A stretch of 53,539 bases of DNA from Bacteroidota bacterium (lineage in GTDB: Bacteria; Bacteroidota; Bacteroidia; Chitinophagales; Chitinophagaceae): positions 1 through 53,539 of the forward strand of contig JAPLEH010000032.1 of the NCBI GenBank assembly GCA_026391455.1, written 5' to 3'. Position numbers and translations under genes: made by a program. Below are positions 7,380-16,142 of this stretch, in pieces. The notes below the pieces were generated by a model that was given only the letters and a program-made list of their open reading frames with translations, was not told the origin of the DNA and did not search any database. Every line of letters starts with the position of its first letter. The first letter of the stretch is position 1.

Positions 7380-8579
7380 ATGCAATTGATTGAAGTCACC
7401 ACCCCGCAACTGGCCAGCGAATTTCTGCTGGTCAATGTGGCGCTCAACAGGAATAACCCGGCCTATATCCGCCCGCTGGATAAAGATGTCAACGAGGTTT
7501 TTGACCCCAAAAAAAATAAAACCTTCCGCTCGGGAGAAACTACCCGGTGGATACTGAAGGATGATCAGGGAAACTTCATCGGGCGTATTGCAGCATTCAC
7601 CAATAAAAAATATAAGAATAAAGGCGATGACGGGCCGGTAGGTGGTATCGGTTTCTTTGATTGTGTGAATGATCAGGCCGCCGCCAACCTATTGTTCGAT
7701 ACTGCCAAAGAGTGGTTGGCAGCCCGGGGTATGCAGGCCATGGATGGCCCTATCAATTTTGGGGAGCGTGACCGCTGGTGGGGGTTGGTGGTAAAAGGCC
7801 ATGAAAATCCACCAATGTATGGTATGAATTTCAATCCCCCCTTTTATCAGGAATTATTTGAACAATATGGTTTCCGGAATTATTTCAACCAGATCTGTTT
7901 TGGTATGAAAGCCAGTAGCCGGCTGCAGCAAAAATTTTATGACCGCCACGCGGAATGCGCCAAAGACCCTCATTACAGTTCCGCCCATATCAAAAAAAAT
8001 CAACTGGATAAATTTGCGGCTGATTTTACCACCGTCTACAATAAAGCATGGGCTGGTCACGGCGGGTTAAAACAACTGGAAGAAAAAGTAGTGCGTAAAA
8101 TGTTTCGTTCCATGAAACCCGTCATGGATGAACGCATCAATTGGTTTATCTATTACAAAGGCGAACCCGTAGGCATCTGGATCAACCTGCCCGACCTGAA
8201 TCAATGGTTTAAATACCTGAACGGTCAATTCAGTCTTTGGCATAAACTAAAATTTCTCTGGATCAAAGCCACTAAAAAGAATAATAAATTCACCGGACTG
8301 GTCTTCGGCATTGTACCCGAGCACCAGGGACGCGGTGCAGACAGCTATCTGATCGTAGAAGGGTGTAAAGTGATACAAGGATTGAAAATCGTAAATGGGA
8401 ATTATGAATTGGGCAAGGCGATCTATGAAGACTATGAAATGCAATGGATCGGCGAATTCAATCCCAAAATGGTGAATGTGGCAGAAGCCATTGCCGGCAA
8501 CCGCAGCCGTATGCTTACTACCTACCGGTATAATTTCGACCGCACCAAAGAATTCAAACCACATCCGATATTGTTGTAG
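7380..8579 (+). CDS. GNAT-superfamily-like protein
   Basis: 399 residues; the ATG at 7380 was preferred to the longer frame because conserved sequence begins at MQLIEVTTPQ and a promoter element lies just upstream. The protein matches a large family of uncharacterised proteins (MDGPINFGERDRWWGLVVKG, PPFYQELFEQYGF) with two acyl-CoA N-acyltransferase-like halves. The second half holds FGIVPEHQGRGADSYLI, close to the acetyl-CoA-binding Q/RxxGxG/A pyrophosphate loop. It is likely cytosolic. Substrate unknown. It overlaps nothing and starts 26 bases after the sigma-factor stop. Confidence 0.7.
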   Translation: MQLIEVTTPQLASEFLLVNVALNRNNPAYIRPLDKDVNEVFDPKKNKTFRSGETTRWILKDDQGNFIGRIAAFTNKKYKNKGDDGPVGGIGFFDCVNDQAAANLLFDTAKEWLAARGMQAMDGPINFGERDRWWGLVVKGHENPPMYGMNFNPPFYQELFEQYGFRNYFNQICFGMKASSRLQQKFYDRHAECAKDPHYSSAHIKKNQLDKFAADFTTVYNKAWAGHGGLKQLEEKVVRKMFRSMKPVMDERINWFIYYKGEPVGIWINLPDLNQWFKYLNGQFSLWHKLKFLWIKATKKNNKFTGLVFGIVPEHQGRGADSYLIVEGCKVIQGLKIVNGNYELGKAIYEDYEMQWIGEFNPKMVNVAEAIAGNRSRMLTTYRYNFDRTKEFKPHPILL

Positions 8580-8604
8580 AGACGGGAATGGCGAGTGGAG
8601 TCAA

Positions 8605-8856
8605 CCTGCCTTCGGCTACGCTCAGGCAGCGTCTTGAACCTGCCTTCGGCTACGCTCAGGCAGCCCAGTGGCAAGCGGGTGTCAACAACCTGCCTTCGGC
8701 TGCGCTCAGGCAGCGGGCTACGATCAGGCAGCGGGTGTCAACAACCTGCCTTCGGCTACGCTCAGGCAGCCAAGTGGTAAGCGGACCTTTTGAACTTCTT
8801 GAACCTATGGAACCTATGTAACCTATGCAACCTGCCTTCGGCTACGCTCAGGCAAC
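8605..8856. repeat. Five copies of a 26-bp palindromic repeat
   Basis: Units at 8605-8630, 8639-8664, 8689-8714, 8745-8770 and 8831-8856 share CCTGCC-TTCGGCTACGCTC-AGGCAG (a 6-bp stem CTGCCT/AGGCAG), plus a truncated piece near 8715-8732. Copy 3 has one change (TGCG for TACG) and copy 5 ends differently. Spacing is irregular (8-60 bases) with GTCAACAA-like linkers. This is an intergenic palindromic repeat cluster, not a CRISPR array. Open frames through it are artefacts of the repeat. Confidence 0.8.
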
Positions 8857-8910
8857 AGGCTTTTACAACCTATGTAACCTCTTCAACCTCTTGAACCTTT
8901 TGAACCTTCT
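8792..8910. repeat. Degenerate 9-bp tandem repeats
   Basis: Two blocks of 9-mers of the form NAACCTNTN (for example gaacctatg, taacctatg, caacctctt, gaacctttt) at about 8792-8827 and 8866-8910, split by the fifth 26-bp palindromic unit. They occupy the upstream region of dnaX. Confidence 0.7.
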
Positions 8911-8971
8911 TCTGTGCAAAACCTCCTAACCTCCAGATAAAAACTTTGATTATTATTGCACCCTGAAGTCT

Positions 8972-10774
8972 ATGGAGAAGTTTATTGTATCAGCTAGGAA
9001 ATACCGGCCCCAAACCTTTGATACGGTGGTGGGACAATCGCATATTACGACCACGTTGCGCAATGCCATCCGTCATCAGCAACTGGCACATGCTTTTTTA
9101 TTTTGCGGACCCAGAGGAGTGGGCAAAACCACCTGTGCCCGGATATTGGCAAAGACCATCAATTGTGAAAACCCCACCAAAGAAGGAGAAGCCTGCGATA
9201 CCTGTCAGAGTTGTACCTCGTTTAATGACGGCGCGTCGATGAATTATTTTGAACTTGATGCGGCATCCAACAACTCCGTCGATAATATCCGCGACCTGGT
9301 GGATCAGGTACGCTTTGTACCGCAAACAGGTAAATACAAAGTGTATGTGATCGACGAGGTACACATGCTCAGTTCTTCCGCATTCAATGCATTCCTGAAA
9401 ACGCTGGAAGAGCCCCCCTCCTATGCCATTTTTATTCTGGCCACCACGGAGAAACATAAGATACTTCCCACCATTCTCAGCCGGTGTCAGATATTCGATT
9501 TTAAACGCATTACCACTGCCGATACGGTGCATCATCTCGAAGAGATATGTGGTAAAGAACATATTACTGCTGAAAAAGCTGCCTTGCAGGTAATCGCACA
9601 AAAAAGCGAAGGCTGTATGCGGGATTCGCTGAGTATACTGGATAAGATCGTAAGTTTTACCAATGGTGAACTGACCTATACCAATACCCTCGAACACCTG
9701 AATATACTCGATGCGGAATGTTATTTCCGTTTACTCGAATGTATGCAGCAGCAGGATCTTTCCGGGGCTATGCTGCTCTATGACGATATCAACCGGAAAG
9801 GATTTGAAGGTGACCTGGTGCTGAATGGCTTTGCCGAATTCATCCGCAACCTGCTCGTATGTAAAGATGAAAAAGCGGCGGTATTGCTGGAAGCGGTGGA
9901 TAGTTTCCGTGATAAATATATCAGTACGGCCAAAAATGCTTCATCAGCCCTGCTCATCAGCGCGCTGAATATTCTGAATGAAGCAGAGATACAATATAAA
10001 GCGGCCCGGAATAAACGCCTGCATGTGGAACTGGCCATCATCAAATTATGCTACCTGCAGCTAGCTATTTCCGTATCCGCTGAAGGAAGCGGTATCACAA
10101 AAAAAAAACTGATTGACGCACCGGTTGCTTTCCGGGCATCCCCTATTCGTGAATTTTCGGGCACTAAACAGCAGGCAGCCATGCCGGTAGCGCCTGTTGC
10201 TACCCCGGCACAAAGCGGGGCCAAACTGATCATCGAAACGCCACGGCAAACTGCTACGCCAAAACCAGTACCAGTTACAACTGAAGCTATCGGCACCCCA
10301 GTGGCTAAACCGGTAACCGGTACCAAACTATCGGCACTGGATAAGATCCGTAAACAATACCAGGGCAATACTAATTTAGCAGCAGAGCAGGTCAATCTGC
10401 CATTGGAAATGGAATCCTTGCAAAAAGCCTGGACTGCTTTTGTTGTGAAACTAAAAGATGAACGTAATCCGGCCGCACAGAGTTTCGACCTGGCCTTGCT
10501 GCGCATTAAAGATGAAAACAGCTTTGAAGCGGTAACGGCTAATAATATTGAACAAAAATTCATAGAGCAGGACCGTAACAAACTTTTCGCTTTTCTGAAG
10601 GAAGAATTGAAAAATAAACAGCTTCAGTTTACCGTATTGGTGGAAGAAAAAACGGCCGACCGTCCCAACATCGAAATGACACTAAGCTCCAAAGATCAAT
10701 ACATCAAAATGGTGGAACAATATCCGCTCATCAGGGAACTCAAAGATAGGCTCCGACTGGAACTTGATTACTGA
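8972..10774 (+). CDS. dnaX: DNA polymerase III subunit tau (and probably gamma)
   Basis: 600 residues. Clamp-loader ATPase: Walker A GPRGVGKTT near residues 46-54, the four-Cys zinc module (C..C..C..C) around 65-80, DEVHML Walker B, and an SRCQIFDFKR sensor/arginine-finger segment. Domain III follows to about residue 370, then a Pro/Ala/Thr-rich linker (about 380-450) and a C-terminal tau domain. It loads the sliding clamp and tethers the polymerase core at the replisome. A ten-A run at the end of domain III (10099-10108) probably allows production of a shorter gamma protein. It converges with the M48 gene, overlapping by 7 bases at their 3' ends. Confidence 0.97.
   Translation: MEKFIVSARKYRPQTFDTVVGQSHITTTLRNAIRHQQLAHAFLFCGPRGVGKTTCARILAKTINCENPTKEGEACDTCQSCTSFNDGASMNYFELDAASNNSVDNIRDLVDQVRFVPQTGKYKVYVIDEVHMLSSSAFNAFLKTLEEPPSYAIFILATTEKHKILPTILSRCQIFDFKRITTADTVHHLEEICGKEHITAEKAALQVIAQKSEGCMRDSLSILDKIVSFTNGELTYTNTLEHLNILDAECYFRLLECMQQQDLSGAMLLYDDINRKGFEGDLVLNGFAEFIRNLLVCKDEKAAVLLEAVDSFRDKYISTAKNASSALLISALNILNEAEIQYKAARNKRLHVELAIIKLCYLQLAISVSAEGSGITKKKLIDAPVAFRASPIREFSGTKQQAAMPVAPVATPAQSGAKLIIETPRQTATPKPVPVTTEAIGTPVAKPVTGTKLSALDKIRKQYQGNTNLAAEQVNLPLEMESLQKAWTAFVVKLKDERNPAAQSFDLALLRIKDENSFEAVTANNIEQKFIEQDRNKLFAFLKEELKNKQLQFTVLVEEKTADRPNIEMTLSSKDQYIKMVEQYPLIRELKDRLRLELDY
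10099..10108 (+). other. A10 slippery tract in dnaX
   Basis: Ten consecutive A spanning codons T376-K377-K378-K379. Adding one A (or a -1 ribosomal shift) gives K-T-D-stop; losing one A gives K-K-N-stop. Either event would yield a protein of about 379-381 residues containing only domains I-III, which is the composition of gamma. Confidence 0.65.
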
Positions 10775-12870
10775 ACCCGGTATGCCAACTGGTCGGTGAG
10801 GATTTGTTTAAACTGTAAGAATATAAAATTGCTGACAGCCGCCCAGCTTTCATTGCACAGGCTGTGTAATTCCCGCAGTTCTGTTTCCATAAATGATGTT
10901 TCGCCAAAATACACGTAATCGGCTTCCCGGAAAGTCCGGATCCGGTCAGCGAGTTCGGGGCTTTCTGCAAACGCACCTTCTTCCTCCCATACTTTCAGTT
11001 CATATTTAAAAGCCCCTTCATGTTCTTGTTTGAGCTGGCTGATCATTGAACGGATGGTTTCGATCTGCATCGTTTGCCCTGAAAAAACAGGTGCCAGTAC
11101 TTCCAGCATTTCATTCATGCGTTTCAGAAAAGCATCGGCTTGCTTACGATACGAAAAGTATTTATTATAACGCCCTTTCAAGATGGCCGCATTCTCAGCC
11201 GATACATCTGTGGCTTTTTGAATAAAATACAATACAGCCTGTTTATCCAGCCGGTTGAGCGCTTGTTGCATGCCTTCGTTTTCTTTTTCCAGATTACCGA
11301 TTATTTCAGGGGCCTGGTCACGATGGTATTTCACCCCATCGAAATCAAAGGATTTGGCATCGAGGTTCCGTTCGTTGATGGCTTTCAGTATGGCAATATC
11401 ATTGGCAGCCGTATTTATTTTCTTGGATAAGGCGGCCGATTCCGCATTAAACAGCTCATCGAATTGCAGGCCCTGGTCGGGTGCTTCCTCCATTTCTTCT
11501 GCGGTGAGTAATAAAGGCTGACGATTGTCGTAAAATCCGTTATAGGCTTCGGGAAAGGTATATTTGGCGGCATCCTCTTTTAGTTTTTCATGGAATTCAG
11601 CCTCTGTTACTACAGAATGGTTTTCGGGCAATTGCACCTGTTCATAGATCTTGGCGGTCAGTTTTTCCTGCCATTGTTCCAGGTTGGTAAAAAGTATCCA
11701 GGCTGGCTGCTCATTGATCTCGGCGGGAATGGCCAGTTCATTGAGGTGTTTGATGCGATCTTCCGTAGAAGGGTGTGAAGCCCACTGATCTTTAAAATTA
11801 ACCCGGGACGTATTGGCATTCTGATAAAATTCATCCGTGATAACTGGGAATCCATTTTGTATGGGCAATTTATATTGTTCGGCCATTTCCTGTATCACAC
11901 TTTTTTGCTGCGGATAAATATTGGCACTAATCTTTTTTTGTTTGTAGAGTTCATCACATTTCTGCAGCGTGATCTCATAGCAGGGGGCCGCCATTTCAAT
12001 ACGGCGAAGCGCCGTGTCGAGGCTGCTGCTCCCGCTTACACTGGCAGCCACTGCATCAGCATGAAATTCCATTTGACGGGAAAGGCTCATGTATCGTTTA
12101 TTGATGAGACCATACATGCCTTTTAAAATGGATTGAATACCCTGCGCGATACCTGCGGTAATGCTGGCAAACAGCGCGAAAATGCCATCAATATTGGCCC
12201 AACCCTGCAGAAAGCTGGCATACCCACTGTTGTCGTACAGCATATTGTAAATGATCTTATTCACGTTGTACACAAAACTGCCAAGCTTCATACTACGCTG
12301 TGAAAAATGTCCGAATTCATGGGCCATTACGGCTTTGAATTCGCTTACGTTCAGTGCATTTACCAGACCCAGTCCGATCTGGAGGTTCTTTTTCACCGGG
12401 AAGAACATACTCCAGAAACTCGAATCATAAAATACACAGGCGTTCACATCGGCAGAGAGATAGATCTTTCGGGGAAATTTTGTTTGAGTATCCTGAGTCA
12501 ATTGGCGGATAAAACCAAACAAAGCCGGCTGGTCCGCCTCTTTGATCTCGATGATATGCGAACGGTCGTATTTAGATACAGAAAAAATGAACTTTACCAG
12601 GAATACAAAAACCATGACCCCTACTCCGATCAAACCTATACCGGCAACGATTGTGATGAGCCGGGGAATATTGGTTATGATCGCAATACCGGCATATACA
12701 CAACCCACTACCAGGCCCGTTGCTATCAGCAGGAGCAACGCGTATACGATAAAAAAGAAAACAATGGACCCCATTACACCGGCCACTTCTTTTTTGAATG
12801 CTGGTGTGGGAGCTGTTATTGCATCAGGCACATTGGAAGGGGTGGGCGGGTATACAAAATTCGCCGGCAT
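10768..12870 (-). CDS. M48 family zinc metallopeptidase, membrane-bound
   Basis: 700 residues. Two N-terminal membrane segments (about 33-65 and 70-95) precede a catalytic domain with H184-E-F-G-H188 and a downstream zinc ligand in QMEFHADAVA (Glu near 268). This is the Ste24/HtpX-like arrangement. After the catalytic domain a long (~400 residue) helical, charged region with coiled-coil character has no known function. The family cleaves membrane or envelope proteins. The ATG at 12870 begins MPANFVYPPTP. It converges with dnaX and shares 7 bases with it. Confidence 0.9.
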   Translation of the reverse strand: MPANFVYPPTPSNVPDAITAPTPAFKKEVAGVMGSIVFFFIVYALLLLIATGLVVGCVYAGIAIITNIPRLITIVAGIGLIGVGVMVFVFLVKFIFSVSKYDRSHIIEIKEADQPALFGFIRQLTQDTQTKFPRKIYLSADVNACVFYDSSFWSMFFPVKKNLQIGLGLVNALNVSEFKAVMAHEFGHFSQRSMKLGSFVYNVNKIIYNMLYDNSGYASFLQGWANIDGIFALFASITAGIAQGIQSILKGMYGLINKRYMSLSRQMEFHADAVAASVSGSSSLDTALRRIEMAAPCYEITLQKCDELYKQKKISANIYPQQKSVIQEMAEQYKLPIQNGFPVITDEFYQNANTSRVNFKDQWASHPSTEDRIKHLNELAIPAEINEQPAWILFTNLEQWQEKLTAKIYEQVQLPENHSVVTEAEFHEKLKEDAAKYTFPEAYNGFYDNRQPLLLTAEEMEEAPDQGLQFDELFNAESAALSKKINTAANDIAILKAINERNLDAKSFDFDGVKYHRDQAPEIIGNLEKENEGMQQALNRLDKQAVLYFIQKATDVSAENAAILKGRYNKYFSYRKQADAFLKRMNEMLEVLAPVFSGQTMQIETIRSMISQLKQEHEGAFKYELKVWEEEGAFAESPELADRIRTFREADYVYFGETSFMETELRELHSLCNESWAAVSNFIFLQFKQILTDQLAYRVQ

Positions 12871-12990
12871 ATACTCTATTTTAAGGCAAAATAGACAAAG
12901 CCATTCAAATAAATAAATCGGAATGCAGCGGTTATCGTCAGGTCTTCAAATTGCGCATTTTACCTTAATTTCGGCCAAAATTAAAAGGCA

Positions 12991-14676
12991 ATGGCCGAAG
13001 TGATATTGATGCCGCGACTCAGCGATACCATGACCGAAGGGGTAATTGCTGCCTGGCATAAAAAAATTGGAGATCCGGTTAAAAAAGGGGATCTGCTTGC
13101 AGAAATCGAAACGGATAAAGCCACCATGGAACTGGAAAGTTACAAGGATGGCACTTTATTGCATATCGGAGGAGATAAAGGCGCCAAGATACAGGTAGAT
13201 CAGTTATTGGCTATCGTAGGTAAACCGGGAGAAGATATATCCGGGTTATTAACGGGTACTGCCAGCAATGTGCAAGCCTCCACGACGGCCACACCTGCTA
13301 CAGCAAGTACAACCACTACGGAAGCTACGCCAGTAACCAGCAATCCGCAACCGGCCACAGTGGCCGCGCCCGCTTCAACGGCAACGATGGATATTTCCAA
13401 AATGGAAGAAGTGGTACTGATGCCCCGCCTCAGCGATACGATGGAGGTAGGTGTAATAGCAGCCTGGCATAAAAATGTGGGCGACGCGGTAAAGAAAGGG
13501 GAAGTACTGGCAGAGATCGAAACAGATAAAGCGACACTGGAACTGGAGAGTTATAAAACCGGAACGTTATTACATATTGGCGCAGCTAAGGGTGAGAAAA
13601 TTCCCGTGAATGGATTGCTCTGTATCATTGGCGAAAAAGGAAAAGTGGACGTGGATGCTATTGTAAAAGCAGCCAGTGGCGGGCCTGTTGCGGCATCAAC
13701 TGCATCCGCAGCACCTGCGGCCGAACCGGCTGCGACCAATACCGGACATACTGAAAGTACCAGTCAACCCGCATCGGGGAGTCTGGAAAACGGTCGGGTA
13801 AAAGCCTCTCCGCTTGCAAAAAAATTAGCGGCTGAAAAGGGAATCGATATCAGGGCAGTGAATGGTACAGGCGATGGCGGAAGGATTATAAAAGCAGATA
13901 TTGATAAATTTAAACCGGGTACGTCAACCGTGGCCGAAGCGGTAAAAACGACCACAACTGCTCCCGCATCAGTACCTGCGTTTACAGCCGGACAGGAGGG
14001 CTACACAGATATTCCCAATTCGCAGATGCGCAATGTGATCGCCAAGCGATTAGGTGAAAGTAAATTCAGCGCGCCGCATTTCTATCTTACGATGGAGATC
14101 AATATGGACAATGCGATGGCCGCCAGGACACAATTGAATGAGATCAGCCCGGCAAAGATCAGTTTCAATGATATGGTGGTGAAGGCTGCGGCACTGGCAT
14201 TGCGCCATCATCCGGCTGTAAATGCATCCTGGATGGGCGATAAGATCCGCCGCTACAGTCATATACATATTGGAATCGCAGTAGCCATTGAAGACGGATT
14301 GATTGTACCCGTAGTACGTTTTGCAGATCAGAAAACCTTACCACAGATCGCTGCGGAGAGCAAAGAACTGGCTGGTAAAGCGAAAAATAAAAAATTGCAG
14401 CCCAACGAATTCAGCGGCAACACGTTTACCATATCCAACCTGGGCATGATGGATATCGAAGAGTTTACGGCCATCATTAATCCACCCGACAGTTGCATTA
14501 TGGCGGTTGGCCGGATCAAAGAGATAGTGGTTCGGAAGGGTGACGGATTCGACGTTACCAATGTAATGAAAGTAACACTCAGTTGTGATCACCGCAGTGT
14601 GGATGGCGCATTGGGTGCAGCGTTTTTACAAACGTTCAAAAAATACCTGGAGAATCCCATTACCATGTTGCTTTGA
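12991..14676 (+). CDS. Pyruvate dehydrogenase complex E2, dihydrolipoamide acetyltransferase
   Basis: 561 residues. Two lipoyl domains in tandem: residues 1-77 with lipoyl-Lys K43 in EIETDKATMELES, and about 138-215 with K180 in EIETDKATLELES. Ala/Thr/Pro-rich linkers follow each. An E3/E1-binding domain (about 265-310, ASPLAKKLAAEKGIDI...GDGGRIIKADI) precedes the catalytic acyltransferase domain, whose active-site H534 lies in DHRSVDG. It transfers the acetyl group to CoA as the core of the complex. E1 and E3 genes are not adjacent. A strong terminator follows at once, so it is probably a single-gene transcript or the end of one. Confidence 0.95.
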   Translation: MAEVILMPRLSDTMTEGVIAAWHKKIGDPVKKGDLLAEIETDKATMELESYKDGTLLHIGGDKGAKIQVDQLLAIVGKPGEDISGLLTGTASNVQASTTATPATASTTTTEATPVTSNPQPATVAAPASTATMDISKMEEVVLMPRLSDTMEVGVIAAWHKNVGDAVKKGEVLAEIETDKATLELESYKTGTLLHIGAAKGEKIPVNGLLCIIGEKGKVDVDAIVKAASGGPVAASTASAAPAAEPAATNTGHTESTSQPASGSLENGRVKASPLAKKLAAEKGIDIRAVNGTGDGGRIIKADIDKFKPGTSTVAEAVKTTTTAPASVPAFTAGQEGYTDIPNSQMRNVIAKRLGESKFSAPHFYLTMEINMDNAMAARTQLNEISPAKISFNDMVVKAAALALRHHPAVNASWMGDKIRRYSHIHIGIAVAIEDGLIVPVVRFADQKTLPQIAAESKELAGKAKNKKLQPNEFSGNTFTISNLGMMDIEEFTAIINPPDSCIMAVGRIKEIVVRKGDGFDVTNVMKVTLSCDHRSVDGALGAAFLQTFKKYLENPITMLL

Positions 14677-14701
14677 TGCAATAATGGAAAACTAATAAAT
14701 G

Positions 14702-14729
14702 AAAAGCTGTCTGATAAGGCAGCTTTTTT
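14702..14729 (+). terminator. Intrinsic terminator after the PDH E2 gene
   Basis: AAAAGCTGTCT-gata-AGGCAGCTTTT with one G-U wobble, then a T-run to 14729, 26 bases after the stop codon. Confidence 0.85.
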
Positions 14730-14875
14730 CGTGCTTATACCTATGGATTTTATATCGCTGCTATTTGGTATTTCTTACAGCCACTACGTACAAAAACGTA
14801 AGTTGGTAAAATTCCGGAACAGGTCATCGTTGATATCACATAGTATGTATTAATTGTGTTCTCAAAGTCAATACT

Positions 14876-15091
14876 ATGGATGAAAAAAACGACTGGTCGG
14901 TGTCACTTCCAACCATTTTTTTTGTAACAGCTTTCTCTTTTTTAATATTCAATTTTGTGACTAAAATATTAGAAGGCAGCTACGCCCCTCTTTTATTCCG
15001 GATAGCCTTAATTGCCGGGGGCCTGGGTATCATCACCCTCATTTTGAGCCGTATCACGGTTACAAAAAAACAAGGCGATACCACGGGGTAA
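14876..15091 (+). CDS. Small two-helix membrane protein
   Basis: 71 residues: a polar N-terminus (MDEKNDWSVSLP), a membrane helix (IFFVTAFSFLIFNFVTKIL) and a second one (LLFRIALIAGGLGIITLILS), ending in a basic tail. A hairpin topology with both ends inside fits the charges. No family recognised. It precedes the GbsR regulator gene by 54 bases, within which that gene's own promoter lies. Confidence 0.6.
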   Translation: MDEKNDWSVSLPTIFFVTAFSFLIFNFVTKILEGSYAPLLFRIALIAGGLGIITLILSRITVTKKQGDTTG

Positions 15092-15111
15092 ATTTGTATT
15101 TTCAATAAATT

Positions 15112-15141
15112 TTGAAAATTCGGAAACTGTATTTAGCTTTG
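15112..15141 (+). promoter_or_regulatory. Bacteroidota-type promoter for the GbsR-like gene
   Basis: TTG (15112-15114), a 19-base spacer and a perfect TAGCTTTG (15134-15141). The start codon is only four bases further, at 15146, so the mRNA is predicted to be leaderless. Confidence 0.6.
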
Positions 15142-15145
15142 TGAA

Positions 15146-15652
15146 ATGAAACTCACCGAAGCAAAGCAGCAGTTTATCAGCAGTTGGGGTGCTTTTGGCA
15201 CCCATTGGGGTATCAACCGTACCATGGCGCAGATACATGCCCTTCTGCTCGTAAGCCCCGATCCCCTTACACAGGATGATATCATGGAAGAGCTCAACAT
15301 CAGCCGGGGCAATACCAATATGAATATACGTGAACTGATCAACTGGGGGTTGGTGGATAGAGTATTACTGCCCGGTGAGCGGAAAGAATATTTTACCGCC
15401 GAGAAGGATATTTGGAAAGTAGTGAAGCAGATCGTAAAAGAGCGGAAGAAAAGGGAACTGGAACCTATGCTGCAACTGCTCGACAAGCTGGAAGAAGTGG
15501 AAGGTGATAAGCGGGATAAACATGTAAAATCATTTGTGGATACCGTTAGCGGGATAAAAAAACTGGGGCGGCAGGCCGATAAAACGCTTGATACCCTGGT
15601 AAAGGCTGAAGAAAGCTGGTTTATCAGTTCATTAATGAAAGTGTTTAAATAA
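15146..15652 (+). CDS. GbsR/MarR-type transcriptional regulator
   Basis: 168 residues. The N-terminus (QQFISSWGAFGTHWGINRTMAQIHALLL) is the conserved GbsR-family opening. A winged helix follows: LTQDDIMEELNISRGNTNMNIRELINWGLV is the helix-turn-helix, then a wing with RKEYFTAEKD. The C-terminal half is a charged helical dimerisation region. In characterised relatives such proteins control choline/glycine betaine genes, but the Bacteroidota members are uncharacterised. It is followed 5 bases later by a membrane-protein gene, which is probably cotranscribed and may be part of the response. Confidence 0.88.
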   Translation: MKLTEAKQQFISSWGAFGTHWGINRTMAQIHALLLVSPDPLTQDDIMEELNISRGNTNMNIRELINWGLVDRVLLPGERKEYFTAEKDIWKVVKQIVKERKKRELEPMLQLLDKLEEVEGDKRDKHVKSFVDTVSGIKKLGRQADKTLDTLVKAEESWFISSLMKVFK

Positions 15653-15657
15653 GCGAT

Positions 15658-16059
15658 ATGCATTTTTTCAAATCCATCGATTTCTGGGTACAGGCGGGAC
15701 TGATCCTGCTCACAGGAGCCGCTTTTATCATGGATGATGTATCCGTGCTAAATCCCGGTGCCACGATCCTTGCATTTGCAGTCTGGCAAATCCTCAGTCT
15801 GCTGGTCAATGTGGTGGCAGGGCCCCAACCCTGGAAAATGAAAAACTGGCGAAAGTATCATTTACTCGGTATCGGGATCGTGGTATTGCTAATTATCGTC
15901 GCCGCCCTCCAGAGTGATGCGTCCCGCACAGGCGATAAAGATGATAAATACAGTATGGCCGGACTGGGTACCGCCATATTCGCCCTGATACCTGCGATAC
16001 TGATCAGCTTATTTTATGTGCTGATCACATACAAAGAATGGCAACGGATAAAAAAATAA
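15658..16059 (+). CDS. Four-helix membrane protein cotranscribed with the GbsR-like regulator
   Basis: 133 residues with four predicted membrane helices (about 9-25, 33-52, 70-87, 101-125). A W-Q-I-L-S-L-L-V-N-V motif sits in helix 2 and a KEWQRIKK end is cytosolic. The following gene encodes a protein of the same size and topology with matching positions (Trp-Gln..Leu in helix 2, Tyr...E-W-R-I at the end), so the two are likely paralogues. No family name is recognised. A terminator follows at 16074. Confidence 0.65.
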   Translation: MHFFKSIDFWVQAGLILLTGAAFIMDDVSVLNPGATILAFAVWQILSLLVNVVAGPQPWKMKNWRKYHLLGIGIVVLLIIVAALQSDASRTGDKDDKYSMAGLGTAIFALIPAILISLFYVLITYKEWQRIKK

Positions 16060-16073
16060 TAAGCTGAACATAC

Positions 16074-16098
16074 AGCCGGTTTATACCGGCTTATTTTT
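16074..16098 (+). terminator. Intrinsic terminator of the GbsR-membrane protein operon
   Basis: AGCCGGT-ttat-ACCGGCT (16074-16091) followed by TATTTTT, 15 bases after the stop codon. Confidence 0.8.
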
Positions 16099-16142
16099 AA
16101 TCGATTCCTTTCATATATTTCTGAAAGTTTGAAACAAATACC

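Noticed and set aside
8588-8821. Open frames reading repeated NLPSATLRQ/LRLRSGS-like peptides
   Set aside because: They are translations of the 26-bp palindromic repeat in several frames, with no start context, no homology and a clear non-coding repeat explanation.
8605-8856. Possible CRISPR array
   Set aside because: Spacing is irregular, spacers share sequence with each other, the unit varies, and no cas gene is present.
10051-10581. A 176-residue minus-strand frame in dnaX
   Set aside because: Shadow of the Ala/Pro/Thr-rich linker of DnaX; no independent features.
15133-15663. A 176-residue Ser-rich minus-strand frame
   Set aside because: Exact antisense of the GbsR-like regulator, which has a recognisable family signature and its own promoter.
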